Notes: a model not told the origin generated them from the sequence alone. A DNA stretch of 64,000 nt from UBA1952 sp965246765 (GCA_965246765.1 CBDFFJ010000005.1:1054001-1118000); one strand, 5' to 3'; shown: positions 34,637 through 42,568, counted from the first letter of the stretch. Numbers and translations: made by a program.

Positions 34637-35362
34637 GTGCGCCGCTTTACATCTATTATTTCCGGGCTGTTTACGCCCTCGCAGCCTTTGGCGCTGCAAT
34701 TAGAAGGCCTGCTCGGCTTCCGGCCCAAGCATCTTGCTTACTATCAGCTCGCCCTTTCCCATCGCTCGCAAAGCGATACGGTGGCTTCCAATAATGAGCG
34801 GCTGGAATATCTTGGTGACGCCATTCTCGGCGCTATCGTAGCCGAATACCTTTTCAAGAAGTACCCCACGCAGCCGGAAGGCTTTATGACGGAAATGCGC
34901 AGCCGCATGGTGCGCCGCGAGAGCCTCAACACGCTGGCTATGCAGATGGGCATCAACAAGCTCGTCCAGTTTAATAAAGCGGATAAAGCCCTGGGCCGCT
35001 CACACATCTTCGGCAATGCGCTGGAGGCCCTTGTGGGCGCTGTGTACCTGGATGTGGGCTATGCCAAGACGCGGCAATTTGTGCTGCGCCAAATGGTGAA
35101 GGCCTACATGGATATGGACCTGATAGAGTCCACCGACACCAATCATAAAAACAAGTTGCTGAGCTGGGCACAGCGTGGCGGCCATAAGATTGAGTACGTC
35201 ACCGTGAGTGAGAAAATGGTCGGCGCACGGAAGATATTTACCATCGCTGTGATGATGGATGGCGCCCAGGTGATTACCGGCACCGGTTATACCAAAAAAG
35301 AAGCGAGCCAGGATGCATCGCTCAAGGCTTTACATGCGCTGAAGGTTGATGAAGCGCAATAA
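34637..35362 (+). CDS. rnc: Ribonuclease III
   Basis: RNase III cuts double-stranded RNA in rRNA processing. The 241-residue protein has the catalytic signature NERLEYLGDAILGAIVAEYLF, ALVGAVYLDVGY (second catalytic Glu/Asp pair) and a C-terminal double-stranded-RNA-binding domain (NKLLSWAQRGGHKIEYVTVS, GTGYTKKEASQDASLKALHAL). Translation starts at a GTG, as with several neighbours. The 21-bp phased array C begins 2 bases after its stop. Confidence 0.95.
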   Translation: MRRFTSIISGLFTPSQPLALQLEGLLGFRPKHLAYYQLALSHRSQSDTVASNNERLEYLGDAILGAIVAEYLFKKYPTQPEGFMTEMRSRMVRRESLNTLAMQMGINKLVQFNKADKALGRSHIFGNALEALVGAVYLDVGYAKTRQFVLRQMVKAYMDMDLIESTDTNHKNKLLSWAQRGGHKIEYVTVSEKMVGARKIFTIAVMMDGAQVITGTGYTKKEASQDASLKALHALKVDEAQ

Positions 35363-35363
35363 T

Positions 35364-35636
35364 TGACAACAATCGGCTCATCACAAGGCATCTGCGGTTT
35401 GTAAATCCCCTCTGTTGCAGCAACACAGGTCATTTGCATTTTGTAAATGAGCTCTGTTGGCGCAACACAGGTCATTTGCACTCTGTAAATGGATACTGTT
35501 GGCGCAACACAGGTCATTTGCATTTTGTAAATGGGCTCTGTTGGCGCAACACAGGTCATTTGCATTTTGTAAATGAGCTCTGTTGGCGCAACACAGGCTA
35601 TTTTCACTTTGTAAATGGGTAGTGTTGCCATACCCT
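35364..35636. repeat. 21-bp phased repeat array C (alternating TGTTG-CAACA and CATTT-AAATG dyads)
   Basis: Thirteen consecutive 21-bp units fill the convergent spacer between rnc and the membrane-protein gene. Two types alternate: one centred on TGTTGGCGCAACA and the other on CATTTGCATTTTGTAAATG, so the visible tandem period is 42 bp; five full 42-bp copies start at 35412, 35454, 35496, 35538 and 35580. The middle copies are nearly identical and the end units are degraded (35364, 35385, 35616). Both strands read open as 14-residue repeats because 42 is divisible by three; I do not take these frames as genes. Confidence 0.93.
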
Positions 35637-35668
35637 GCTTCAGAAAAGGCAATTACAGACGCGCGGCC

Positions 35669-36040
35669 CTACTCGGCATCCTGTTCGTCAACATGCAGCC
35701 GGTGAAAGAGGCGGTGAGCCGCCGGCGCGAGGATGATGCCGATGTTGGTGATGAACACTACGCCGCTAAAGAGGGCATAGCAGGATGAGAAGAGCTTCCC
35801 GCCCGTACTCCTGATCTCCACCACCGGCCCCATGCCGCTTAATATCATGGAGGCATTGTGCAGCGCATCTATCCATACCATTCCCCCAAGAAAGTGATAG
35901 CCGGTGATGCCGATGGCGAGGCATGCGGCAAGGATAATCAGCGCAATGGAGATGCTGTAAGCCATGCGTCCGTAAAACACCGGGGCCGGCGCTATGGGTT
36001 CTGTCTTCTTCTCATAGCGGCGGCGCATGCTCAGTGACAT
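35669..36040 (-). CDS. Small membrane protein, two transmembrane segments
   Basis: The 123-residue protein has an Arg/Lys-rich N-terminus, a first membrane segment (SISIALIILAACLAIGITGY), a re-entrant-looking middle (MVWIDALHNASMILSGMGPV) and a second membrane segment (LFSGVVFITNIGIILAP) before a His-rich, acidic tail. The layout resembles two-helix potassium-channel subunits, but the canonical TVGYG filter is missing, so a channel role is only a possibility. Its start overlaps the paaD stop by 10 bases, so it is the last gene of the paa transcript. Confidence 0.75.
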   Translation of the reverse strand: MSLSMRRRYEKKTEPIAPAPVFYGRMAYSISIALIILAACLAIGITGYHFLGGMVWIDALHNASMILSGMGPVVEIRSTGGKLFSSCYALFSGVVFITNIGIILAPAAHRLFHRLHVDEQDAE

Positions 36041-36531
36041 TTAAAATGCTCAAAAGGCTCGTGGCAGCTATTGCATTGATACATGGCCTTGCAGGATGTA
36101 GCGCCGTAGTTGCTCACCAGCTTTGTGTCTTTAGAATCGCAGCGCGGACACAGGGTAAGGCCTTCCTCCTCAAACAAATCCAGGCTTCCTGCCGCTGCCA
36201 TGCGCGTGGGCGGGGCTATGCCATATTCCTTAAGCTTTTGCTTGCCGGTCTCGCTCATCCAGTCCGTAGTCCAGGCCGGGCGGAGCTGCATTTCAATGTG
36301 AATGCCCGAAAAGCCACGCCCTGCAAGAGCCATGCGGATGTTCATGCCAATCACATCCATAGCCGGGCAGCCACTGTAGGTGGGGGTTATTACTACGGTT
36401 GCCTCGCCTTGCGCTGAAATGCGCACATCGCGCACAATACCAAGGTCCAGAATGGAAAGAACGGGGACTTCGGGATCTTTCACCTCTTCCAGGTAAGCAT
36501 ACACGCTGTTTACCTGCTGCTGCTGCTCCAT
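36031..36531 (-). CDS. paaD: Phenylacetyl-CoA epoxidase assembly protein PaaD
   Basis: PaaD, of the MIP18/SufT-type family, is thought to help mature the iron centre of the PaaABCE epoxidase. The 166-residue protein has the DUF59 block YLEEVKDPEVPVLSILDLGIVRDV, VVITPTYSGCPAMDVIG and a C-terminal zinc-ribbon-like segment with Cys pairs (LCPRCDSKDT and YQCNSCHEPFE) found in PaaD. It is separated from paaC by two glycosyltransferase genes, which is unusual. Confidence 0.92.
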   Translation of the reverse strand: MEQQQQVNSVYAYLEEVKDPEVPVLSILDLGIVRDVRISAQGEATVVITPTYSGCPAMDVIGMNIRMALAGRGFSGIHIEMQLRPAWTTDWMSETGKQKLKEYGIAPPTRMAAAGSLDLFEEEGLTLCPRCDSKDTKLVSNYGATSCKAMYQCNSCHEPFEHFKCH

Positions 36532-36543
36532 AAGCTTCGGGAT

Positions 36544-37857
36544 TTAATCATATAAATGATGCTCTAACCCAAGATGAGGGTAAGCAAATCCGAACTTAAG
36601 GTACATATAGTTGAAGTGGCTGTTAATAGCAGGAATCAATGCAAGCATAACGGCGCATATGGCGATGACGATGGCGAGCCGTGCATGGCGCGCGCGGATC
36701 ATCTTAAAATAATGAATGCCGGCATGAATGCCGAATGCGAGCATAAATGCGTAGAAAAGTCCGAAGTGCCGGACGGTGAACAGGTGTATGTAGGTGTGTT
36801 GTTTCATAAACACAATCCAGCTTGCGCTGGCCAGGAAGAGCGTTATGCCGATCCAGAAATGGCGGCGCCGGGTCCGCCACAGATGCACGAATCCAAGCAA
36901 GGCAATCGCAATAAATGGCTCCGTACCAATGAAAAATTCGCGTGTAAACCGAAAGAAAACCTTGTCAGGCAGCTCCCGTATCTCCTTAGCGCCAATGGTT
37001 ACCGTTCCTTCATGGCCAACCGTGCGCTCCACATAAGCGCCGGTGATGTCTTTCCACACAAGGTCCCAGTTTCCGAAATAGCTGTAGTTCTGAAGCACAT
37101 GAAGCGCAAGGCCCAATAACGGCATAGCCAGCAGCAAGACATTCGTCCAGGTAAAAGGCCTTCTTTGAAAAATGAGGGAGAAGCCGGCTGTTACGATTCC
37201 ATAGTATAGAATGTGCTCAAAGGTGATCCAGGTATTGACAAGCGCCAGAAAAGACGCGCCGGCCAGCAGGGCAGCCCGCTTTTCCTTTTTCAAATAATAG
37301 AGGTAGAGCAGCAAAACATACAGCCATTTGCAAAACTCGCCGTACACATGCTGGTGAAAGTCATCGGCCCAGGAAACAAAGTAGCAGGAGATTACGGTAA
37401 GGATGCCCGCTGCCATCGCTGCCGGCCTGTCTATGGCGCAGTACATCTGCAAGGCAAGAAATATGAGTCCGAAGAAGACCAGAGAGAGTAAAACAGGCAG
37501 GATAGACAGCACCCTGGTATCGGTACTGCCTGTAACCACTGCCGTGATACCCGCAAGCTCGTCGGGCAGGGGCGGGTAATGGGTATAAACAAATGTGTGG
37601 TCTTCAGAGCCAATGCCCGTGTAGTTAAATACCGGCAGACCGGAAGATTTTGCAAAGCCATGGTCGCGGAAGTAAGTTGCTGCCGACTGTACATTCAGGC
37701 AGCTCCACACGTCGCCATACACGCCCGTGCGTGGCGGATACACATTCTCCGGCATCGGGATGCAAAACCAGCGAAAGCAGATAAGCGAGAAGCAAAACAG
37801 GAAGACAATTCCAAGCGCCGGCCTCTTCCCTTTAAGATACCGCAAAGCGTCCTGCAT
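36544..37857 (-). CDS. Polytopic membrane protein, possible GT-C type glycosyltransferase
   Basis: The 437-residue protein has about nine to eleven hydrophobic segments (for example ALGIVFLFCFSLICFRWF, ILPVLLSLVFFGLIFLAL, WIGITLFLASASWIVFM, LAIVIAICAVMLALIPAI). Long loops carry acidic pairs such as VYGDVWSCLN and GSEDHTFVYTHYPPLPDEL, where GT-C enzymes have a catalytic Asp/Glu in the first large loop. No named family is recognised. It overlaps the GT9 gene upstream by 26 bases and stands 12 bases before paaD, so it is translated with both. Confidence 0.72.
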   Translation of the reverse strand: MQDALRYLKGKRPALGIVFLFCFSLICFRWFCIPMPENVYPPRTGVYGDVWSCLNVQSAATYFRDHGFAKSSGLPVFNYTGIGSEDHTFVYTHYPPLPDELAGITAVVTGSTDTRVLSILPVLLSLVFFGLIFLALQMYCAIDRPAAMAAGILTVISCYFVSWADDFHQHVYGEFCKWLYVLLLYLYYLKKEKRAALLAGASFLALVNTWITFEHILYYGIVTAGFSLIFQRRPFTWTNVLLLAMPLLGLALHVLQNYSYFGNWDLVWKDITGAYVERTVGHEGTVTIGAKEIRELPDKVFFRFTREFFIGTEPFIAIALLGFVHLWRTRRRHFWIGITLFLASASWIVFMKQHTYIHLFTVRHFGLFYAFMLAFGIHAGIHYFKMIRARHARLAIVIAICAVMLALIPAINSHFNYMYLKFGFAYPHLGLEHHLYD

Positions 37858-38995
37858 AATGGGCGAAAAGGGTGGATTGAATAGCGATGGTGATAGATGA
37901 AGCGGTGATATGCTTCATACAGAAATTGTCGCCTCCGCAAGGTAGCACGTCCGTATGATGTACACAAGGCGAGCAGGGCGCCGCCAGGTAGATGTGCTCG
38001 TGCGCAAACGCAGCCGGGATCCTCGTTTCAGGCGCGGTAGGCCCCCACACCGATATGGTGGGCATATTGAGGCGGTACGCAAAATGAAGCGGTCCGCTGT
38101 CAATTGTAAGCATCATCGCGCAACTGTTTTTGAGAAAGCCCAGGAAATCAGGAAACGGGTATTTACCCGCTACATTAATTATCCGGTGGCGGATGGGTAA
38201 AAGGGCGGGCTCAAGCATCAGGGCCTCATTATAGTCAAAGTCGGGCCTGCTGCCGATCAGCGCAATGTCAAGCGTAGAATCCTTCACTATGTGCAGCAGC
38301 ACAGCTATCAGCGTGTCCTTAGGAATGACCCGCTCCTTGGCCAGCTCGCTGCAGCTGTTATTTACGGCGATATACCGCAGCTGCGCGCGGGGGTCCGCCT
38401 TTACCGGCAGCCGGTAAATTTCTGAAACCGTGGCGCCCATCGCCAGCGCCATCTGCTCATAGTTGTCATAAGCAAGACGGTGCTGATTAAAGTACACGTG
38501 ATGCGTGTTGAGCGTGTACTTGAATTTCACCTCGCTGAAATAGAAGCCGAAGCGGTTTTTAGCTAAAGTCCACAGCGAAAAGATGGTGCTCAGCCGGGAA
38601 TACACCTCCAGGTTTACAGACCAGAGCCGTTTTATCTTCCAGCTCTTGCGCAAGGCATGTAACGATGTGACGCACAGTCGCAGAAACGATCGGTCGTCTA
38701 TCGGCCAAACCTCGTCAAACAGCTCAAAAGTCCTTGCTTCCTTCTCCAGCGAATTGCTGCATACGAGAATGAGCTTAGCCGAAGGGTAACGTGTCCGGAT
38801 GGCTATTATGGCATCCGCAGCCATAAGAAGACTGCCAAGGCCCAGCATTTTTGTTATGATGATTGCATCCGGCGCGCGCCTCAGGCTGTGATCAATACGC
38901 AATATGGCGCCCAGCAGCCGCGCCATAAGCTCATTAAGAAACACCAGCACCCGCCCGACGGTATCATCCAGCGACTGCTTGCTGCTAAGTTTCAT
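37832..38995 (-). CDS. Glycosyltransferase family 9 (heptosyltransferase-like)
   Basis: The 387-residue protein shows an N-terminal Rossmann-like half (AIIITKMLGLGSLLMAADAI, SAKLILVCSNSLEKEA) and the GT9 C-terminal block MLTIDSGPLHFAYRLNMPTISVWGPTAPETR, where the family binds the ADP- or UDP-sugar. GT9 enzymes add sugars to lipopolysaccharide or other lipids. I start at MKLSSKQSLDD (38995) because the longer upstream frame is atypical and overlaps paaC. It is out of place inside a phenylacetate operon. Confidence 0.82.
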   Translation of the reverse strand: MKLSSKQSLDDTVGRVLVFLNELMARLLGAILRIDHSLRRAPDAIIITKMLGLGSLLMAADAIIAIRTRYPSAKLILVCSNSLEKEARTFELFDEVWPIDDRSFLRLCVTSLHALRKSWKIKRLWSVNLEVYSRLSTIFSLWTLAKNRFGFYFSEVKFKYTLNTHHVYFNQHRLAYDNYEQMALAMGATVSEIYRLPVKADPRAQLRYIAVNNSCSELAKERVIPKDTLIAVLLHIVKDSTLDIALIGSRPDFDYNEALMLEPALLPIRHRIINVAGKYPFPDFLGFLKNSCAMMLTIDSGPLHFAYRLNMPTISVWGPTAPETRIPAAFAHEHIYLAAPCSPCVHHTDVLPCGGDNFCMKHITASSITIAIQSTLFAHYAGRFAVS

Positions 38996-39104
38996 GATAC
39001 TTGACGATGGTGGCGGATTGTGCTGCGGGTTAAACGTCGGGAAAGATCGTTTCCGTATGGCATGGCGGTATATTGACGAGCCAGGGACAGACGAAGAAAA
39101 CTTT

Positions 39105-39932
39105 TTACCACTCCATCCCCGGATAAGCCCGCTGCATGTATTGCATCTCGGCCAGGATGTATCCGAGGTGCTCGGAATGAATGCCTTCCTTGCCGCCGCG
39201 GTGCATCCAGTTTGATGCGGGCGCGTTGATACGGGCTTCTTCAAGAATGGCTTTTACACGTTCATCCCATTGCGCTTTAATCGCGGACAAGTCGGCTCCG
39301 ATACCCCTTTCCAGCGCCCAGGCATCTGCAGCAGAAGGCGTGAACATTTCGCCCACATAAGGCCAGCGATCATTGATAGCTGCCTGCATCCGTACTGCGC
39401 TTTCCTCCGTTCCGTCGCCAAGGCGGATGACCCATTCGGAGCTCCACTTGAGGTGATAAGTGACTTCCTTCAGCGACTTTTCCGCGACAGCGGCCAATGC
39501 CTTGTCGCTGCTTTGCTGCAAGGCGGAATAGAAGAAGAAGTTGAAGCAATCCAGGAAGAAGGAGCGCGTAACGGTGTATGCCCAGTCCTCATTCGGCTGC
39601 TCGGAGAGGAGCACATTCCGGAAATCCCATGCATCGCGCAGGAAAGCAAGGTCATCTTCTTCGGCCTTGCCTTTGGCAGCAATAGCGGATTGTAATGCCG
39701 GCGAAGTGAAGAAGTCAGTGCGCTCGCTTTCTGACAGCGAATTGAATTGCTCCGCCGCATATTGGTACAGGCTGCGCGTAGCGCCGATGTGGTCAAGGGC
39801 GGTATTAGTGAGCGCGATGTCCTGCTCCAGAATAGGCCCGTGGCCGCACCACTCGCTCAGGCGCTGGGCATGAATGAGGATGGTATCCGCGATTTGCAGG
39901 GTATAGGCCAGCCGGTGGATTGCGTCGTTCAT
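39105..39932 (-). CDS. paaC: Phenylacetyl-CoA epoxidase subunit PaaC
   Basis: PaaC is the structural partner of the catalytic PaaA in the epoxidase that attacks the ring of phenylacetyl-CoA. The 275-residue ferritin-like helical protein shows the conserved segments TALDHIGATRSLYQYAAE, DLAFLRDAWDFRNVLLSEQP, KEVTYHLKWSSEWVIRLGDGTEESAVRMQ and GIHSEHLGYILAEMQYMQRAYPG. The start at MNDAIHRLAYTLQIAD fits the family and lies 19 bases after paaB. Confidence 0.95.
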   Translation of the reverse strand: MNDAIHRLAYTLQIADTILIHAQRLSEWCGHGPILEQDIALTNTALDHIGATRSLYQYAAEQFNSLSESERTDFFTSPALQSAIAAKGKAEEDDLAFLRDAWDFRNVLLSEQPNEDWAYTVTRSFFLDCFNFFFYSALQQSSDKALAAVAEKSLKEVTYHLKWSSEWVIRLGDGTEESAVRMQAAINDRWPYVGEMFTPSAADAWALERGIGADLSAIKAQWDERVKAILEEARINAPASNWMHRGGKEGIHSEHLGYILAEMQYMQRAYPGMEW

Positions 39933-39951
39933 CTGTTCTAAAAACGCAAAC

Positions 39952-40323
39952 TTACATGTGCCCGACTTCATCCGGAATGTCGTAGAAGGTTGGGTGGCGA
40001 TACACCTTATCGTTAGCAGGCTCAAAAAGCGAGGTACTGTCGTTTGGCTCGGAGGCGTGGATGTGCTTGCTTTCTACCACCCAGATGCTCACGCCCTCAT
40101 TGCGGCGGGTATAGACGTCGCGGGCGTTTTCAATGGCCATCTGCGCATCTGCGGCATGCAGGGAGCCGGCGTGCTTGTGGTCAAGGCCGGCTTTAGAGCG
40201 GATGAATACTTCCCAGAGCGGCCATTCATTTGTGCCTATCTGGGCTACCGCACCGTTCGCGCCGCCTGTGGATTCTTTGTCGCCGTAATCGCCGTAGCGG
40301 TGGAAGGTATTTTGGTGTTTCAT
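39952..40323 (-). CDS. paaB: Phenylacetyl-CoA epoxidase subunit PaaB
   Basis: The 123-residue PaaB bridges PaaA-PaaC heterodimers. It has WPLWEVFIRSKAGLDHKHAGSLHAADA split normally and the helix YTRRNEGVSIWVVESKHIHAS, both diagnostic. Its ATG overlaps the stop of the kinase gene by one base (TAATG), so it is translationally coupled to that gene, not directly to paaA as usual. Confidence 0.96.
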   Translation of the reverse strand: MKHQNTFHRYGDYGDKESTGGANGAVAQIGTNEWPLWEVFIRSKAGLDHKHAGSLHAADAQMAIENARDVYTRRNEGVSIWVVESKHIHASEPNDSTSLFEPANDKVYRHPTFYDIPDEVGHM

Positions 40324-41063
40324 TAGTTGAATGGAAAATGATAAACGCGGTTTCCACTTAAGGTCATTTCTTGAGTTTCCAGATAAATGACCGGGTCAAA
40401 ATAAAGGTACAATCCGGCATCGCTCACCAAGACATTCTCATCGTGCAGGTCTTCATGGATGATTCCCAAGTCCGGGCTGTAGTAGTCATCATTTCGGGTG
40501 CGCCGGAAGCCGCGAGCAGACAGGTCAGGCTCAATTTCTTCTCGCGTAGCGCCGCGTTCGCTTTGCAGGAAAGGTTGCTGGATGATGGCAGCAAATCTAG
40601 CTTTCACTTCCGTGAAGCCGGTAAGCAGATAAGCAACTTCAGGGAAAAGCCAGTTGTGAATGGCAAGCCGGTTAAAGAACTCCATCCAGGTGCCGTGCAT
40701 GATGGCATCGTTCGTTTTCAAAACGTGGATACCATCGTAAGAATGATAAACCTGCTGCTCTGCTCCTTCGCCAATTTTACGTTCCGCGAATGCAGCGCCG
40801 AGTGCTTCCTCAGAAGTAAAATAGTCAGCCTTTAAAGCAAGTGAGCGCAAGGCCGCTTCTTCTAAGGGACGCATTAATTCGCTGAACTGTGCCCTTTCTT
40901 TACGGTTGAGCGGCTCCCGGATTTTATCTTTTGCACCTGCGCTTTGGCGTCCTGCAGCGATACGGGTCGCTTCATGAAGGAGGCTACCACCTCTTGCGCG
41001 GCCTTGCTCTGCTTCTGGTGATAGATAGTTAAGGTTCCAGCTTTCATTGGATAAAGCATTCAT
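40323..41063 (-). CDS. Protein-kinase-fold protein of the polyvalent-protein kinase type
   Basis: The 246-residue product has a minimal kinase layout: a glycine-rich turn ERKIGEGAEQQVYHSYDG, the ATP-binding Lys in IHVLKTND, a catalytic loop IIHEDLHDENVLVSD (an HxDxxxxN variant) and a metal-binding Asp in YLYFDPVIYLE, together with the family hallmarks WMEFFNRLAIHNWLFPEVAY and GFRRTRNDDYYSPDLG. Such kinases are best known from polyvalent proteins of phages and conjugative elements and from free-standing copies in Bacteroidota; substrates are unknown. It lies 3 bases after paaA and overlaps paaB by one base, so it is embedded in the epoxidase operon. Confidence 0.85.
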   Translation of the reverse strand: MNALSNESWNLNYLSPEAEQGRARGGSLLHEATRIAAGRQSAGAKDKIREPLNRKERAQFSELMRPLEEAALRSLALKADYFTSEEALGAAFAERKIGEGAEQQVYHSYDGIHVLKTNDAIMHGTWMEFFNRLAIHNWLFPEVAYLLTGFTEVKARFAAIIQQPFLQSERGATREEIEPDLSARGFRRTRNDDYYSPDLGIIHEDLHDENVLVSDAGLYLYFDPVIYLETQEMTLSGNRVYHFPFN

Positions 41064-41066
41064 GAA

Positions 41067-42026
41067 TTATGCAGCCAATGCCTCCGCATTTTCTTCCTTT
41101 CGCGCCTTACGCTTTTTAGCATGGGCCAGCGCAGCATCCCGCACCCACTGGCCTTCCTCCCATGCCTTCTTCCGCGTATCAAGGCGCTCTTTATTACAAG
41201 GGCCTTTGCCGGCGATGACATTGAAAAACTCATCCCAGTTAATCTTCCCGAAGTCGTAATGCCCGCGCTCCTCATTCCACTTCAAATCCGGGTCGGGAAT
41301 GGTGAGGCCGAGGATTTTCGTTTGCTCCACCGTCACGTCCACCATCTTCTGCCGCAGCTCGTCGTTGGTGAAGCGCTTGATGCGCCAGCGCATGCTCTTG
41401 GCGGTATTTGGCGAGGCATCATCCGTCGGGCCAAACATCATCAGGGCAGGCCACCACCAACGGTTGAGGGCATCCTGCGCCATCTTTTTCTGCACCGGTG
41501 TTCCTTTAGCGAGGTTCATCATCACCTCAAAACCCTGGCGCTGATGAAAGCTCTCCTCCTTGCACACCCGCACCATAGCCCGCGCATATGGCCCGTAAGA
41601 GGTTCGGCAGAGCGGAACCTGATTCATAATAGCAGCACCGTCCACAAGCCAACCGATGGCGCCCATATCCGCCCAAGTGAGCGTCGGGTAGTTGAAGATG
41701 GAAGAATACTTGGCCTTGCCGCTATGAAGCTGCTCATACATCTGGTCGCGCGTGATGCCAAGGGTTTCGGCGGCGGAGTAGAGGTAAAGACCGTGGCCGG
41801 CTTCGTCCTGCACTTTGGCCAGCAGCACTGCCTTGCGCTTCAGCGAAGGCGCACGGCTAATCCAGTTGCCTTCCGGAAGCATGCCTACGATTTCGGAGTG
41901 CGCATGCTGGGAAATCTGGCGGATGAGCGTCTTGCGGTAATCATCCGGCATCCAGTCGCGCGGCTCTATGGAGATGTCGTTGTCAATCTTGGCGTCAAAC
42001 ACTGTTTGCAGCTGCTCTTGGTTCAT
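41067..42026 (-). CDS. paaA: Phenylacetyl-CoA epoxidase catalytic subunit PaaA
   Basis: PaaA holds the di-iron site that epoxidises phenylacetyl-CoA to the 1,2-epoxide. The 319-residue ferritin-like protein shows the ligand blocks HAHSEIVGMLPEGNWI, AKVQDEAGHGLYLYSAAE and RVCKEESFHQRQGFEVM, with a normal C-terminus (WDEFFNVIAGKGPCNKERL). The family usually lies in a PaaABCDE operon; paaE, the reductase, is not in this window. The start lies 3 bases after the yoeB stop. Confidence 0.97.
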   Translation of the reverse strand: MNQEQLQTVFDAKIDNDISIEPRDWMPDDYRKTLIRQISQHAHSEIVGMLPEGNWISRAPSLKRKAVLLAKVQDEAGHGLYLYSAAETLGITRDQMYEQLHSGKAKYSSIFNYPTLTWADMGAIGWLVDGAAIMNQVPLCRTSYGPYARAMVRVCKEESFHQRQGFEVMMNLAKGTPVQKKMAQDALNRWWWPALMMFGPTDDASPNTAKSMRWRIKRFTNDELRQKMVDVTVEQTKILGLTIPDPDLKWNEERGHYDFGKINWDEFFNVIAGKGPCNKERLDTRKKAWEEGQWVRDAALAHAKKRKARKEENAEALAA

Positions 42027-42029
42027 GTG

Positions 42030-42293
42030 TTACTTTTTATAGTGGAAACGGCAACGGGAAATTTCTATAGTGCTGTCGTCAACGACGCGATAAACAATAC
42101 GATGCTCATCATCAATCCGTCGCGACCAGTATCCTTGTAAATTCTCCTTCAATGGCTCCGGTTTTGCTATTCCCTCAAACGGACTTCGCTGAATGTCTTT
42201 TAGAATGGCGTTGATGCGTTTCAAAGTCTTTTTATCCGTCTCCTGCCAATACAGGTAATCCTGCCAGGCATAGGCGCCAAAAGAAATATTCAT
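42030..42293 (-). CDS. yoeB: Txe/YoeB family mRNA-cleaving toxin
   Basis: The 87-residue RelE-fold toxin cuts mRNA in the ribosomal A site. The catalytic set is visible: Glu in FEGIAKPEPLKENLQGYWS, Arg in RRIDDEHRIVYRV and the C-terminal CRFHYKK. It overlaps yefM by 4 bases (ATGA) and is 3 bases from paaA, so readthrough into the paa genes is likely. Confidence 0.93.
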   Translation of the reverse strand: MNISFGAYAWQDYLYWQETDKKTLKRINAILKDIQRSPFEGIAKPEPLKENLQGYWSRRIDDEHRIVYRVVDDSTIEISRCRFHYKK

Positions 42294-42559
42294 TTGACCA
42301 TAGCTTCTAATTCCTCCATGGTCTTAGTCACAACCCGTCCTTCCTCCAAATCCTTCATGCCCTCGTATAATGCATCAGCATTGGCTTTTGACGAAAGTAA
42401 ATACAAGGTCTCCTGCCAGGAACGAAACTCTTCTTCAGACATTACAACCACATTCCGGCCCTTTGGACGCGCCACTACAAGATAATCTGCATCGTCCCAA
42501 GTGGCATCCATAAATTCCTTAATGTTATTCCGGAAATCGGAAACGGTAGTTACTTGCAT
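42290..42559 (-). CDS. yefM: YefM/Phd family antitoxin
   Basis: The 89-residue protein has the Phd/YefM N-terminal DNA-binding fold (MQVTTVSDFRNNIKEFMD, DADYLVVARPKGRNVVVMSEEEF, SWQETLYLLSS) and an acidic, flexible C-terminus that binds YoeB. MQVTTVSDF is the normal start; the open frame upstream is noncoding. Such pairs repress their own promoter; an operator-like palindrome stands just upstream (42569-42582). Confidence 0.93.
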   Translation of the reverse strand: MQVTTVSDFRNNIKEFMDATWDDADYLVVARPKGRNVVVMSEEEFRSWQETLYLLSSKANADALYEGMKDLEEGRVVTKTMEELEAMVK

Positions 42560-42568
42560 GAGACTCAA

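Noticed and set aside
35364..35636. CRISPR array
   Set aside because: Units are contiguous and alternate between two dyad types; there are no unique spacers and no cas genes.
35287..35652. Open frames on both strands with 14-residue repeats across array C
   Set aside because: The 42-bp DNA period explains them; one would also overlap the rnc end antisense.
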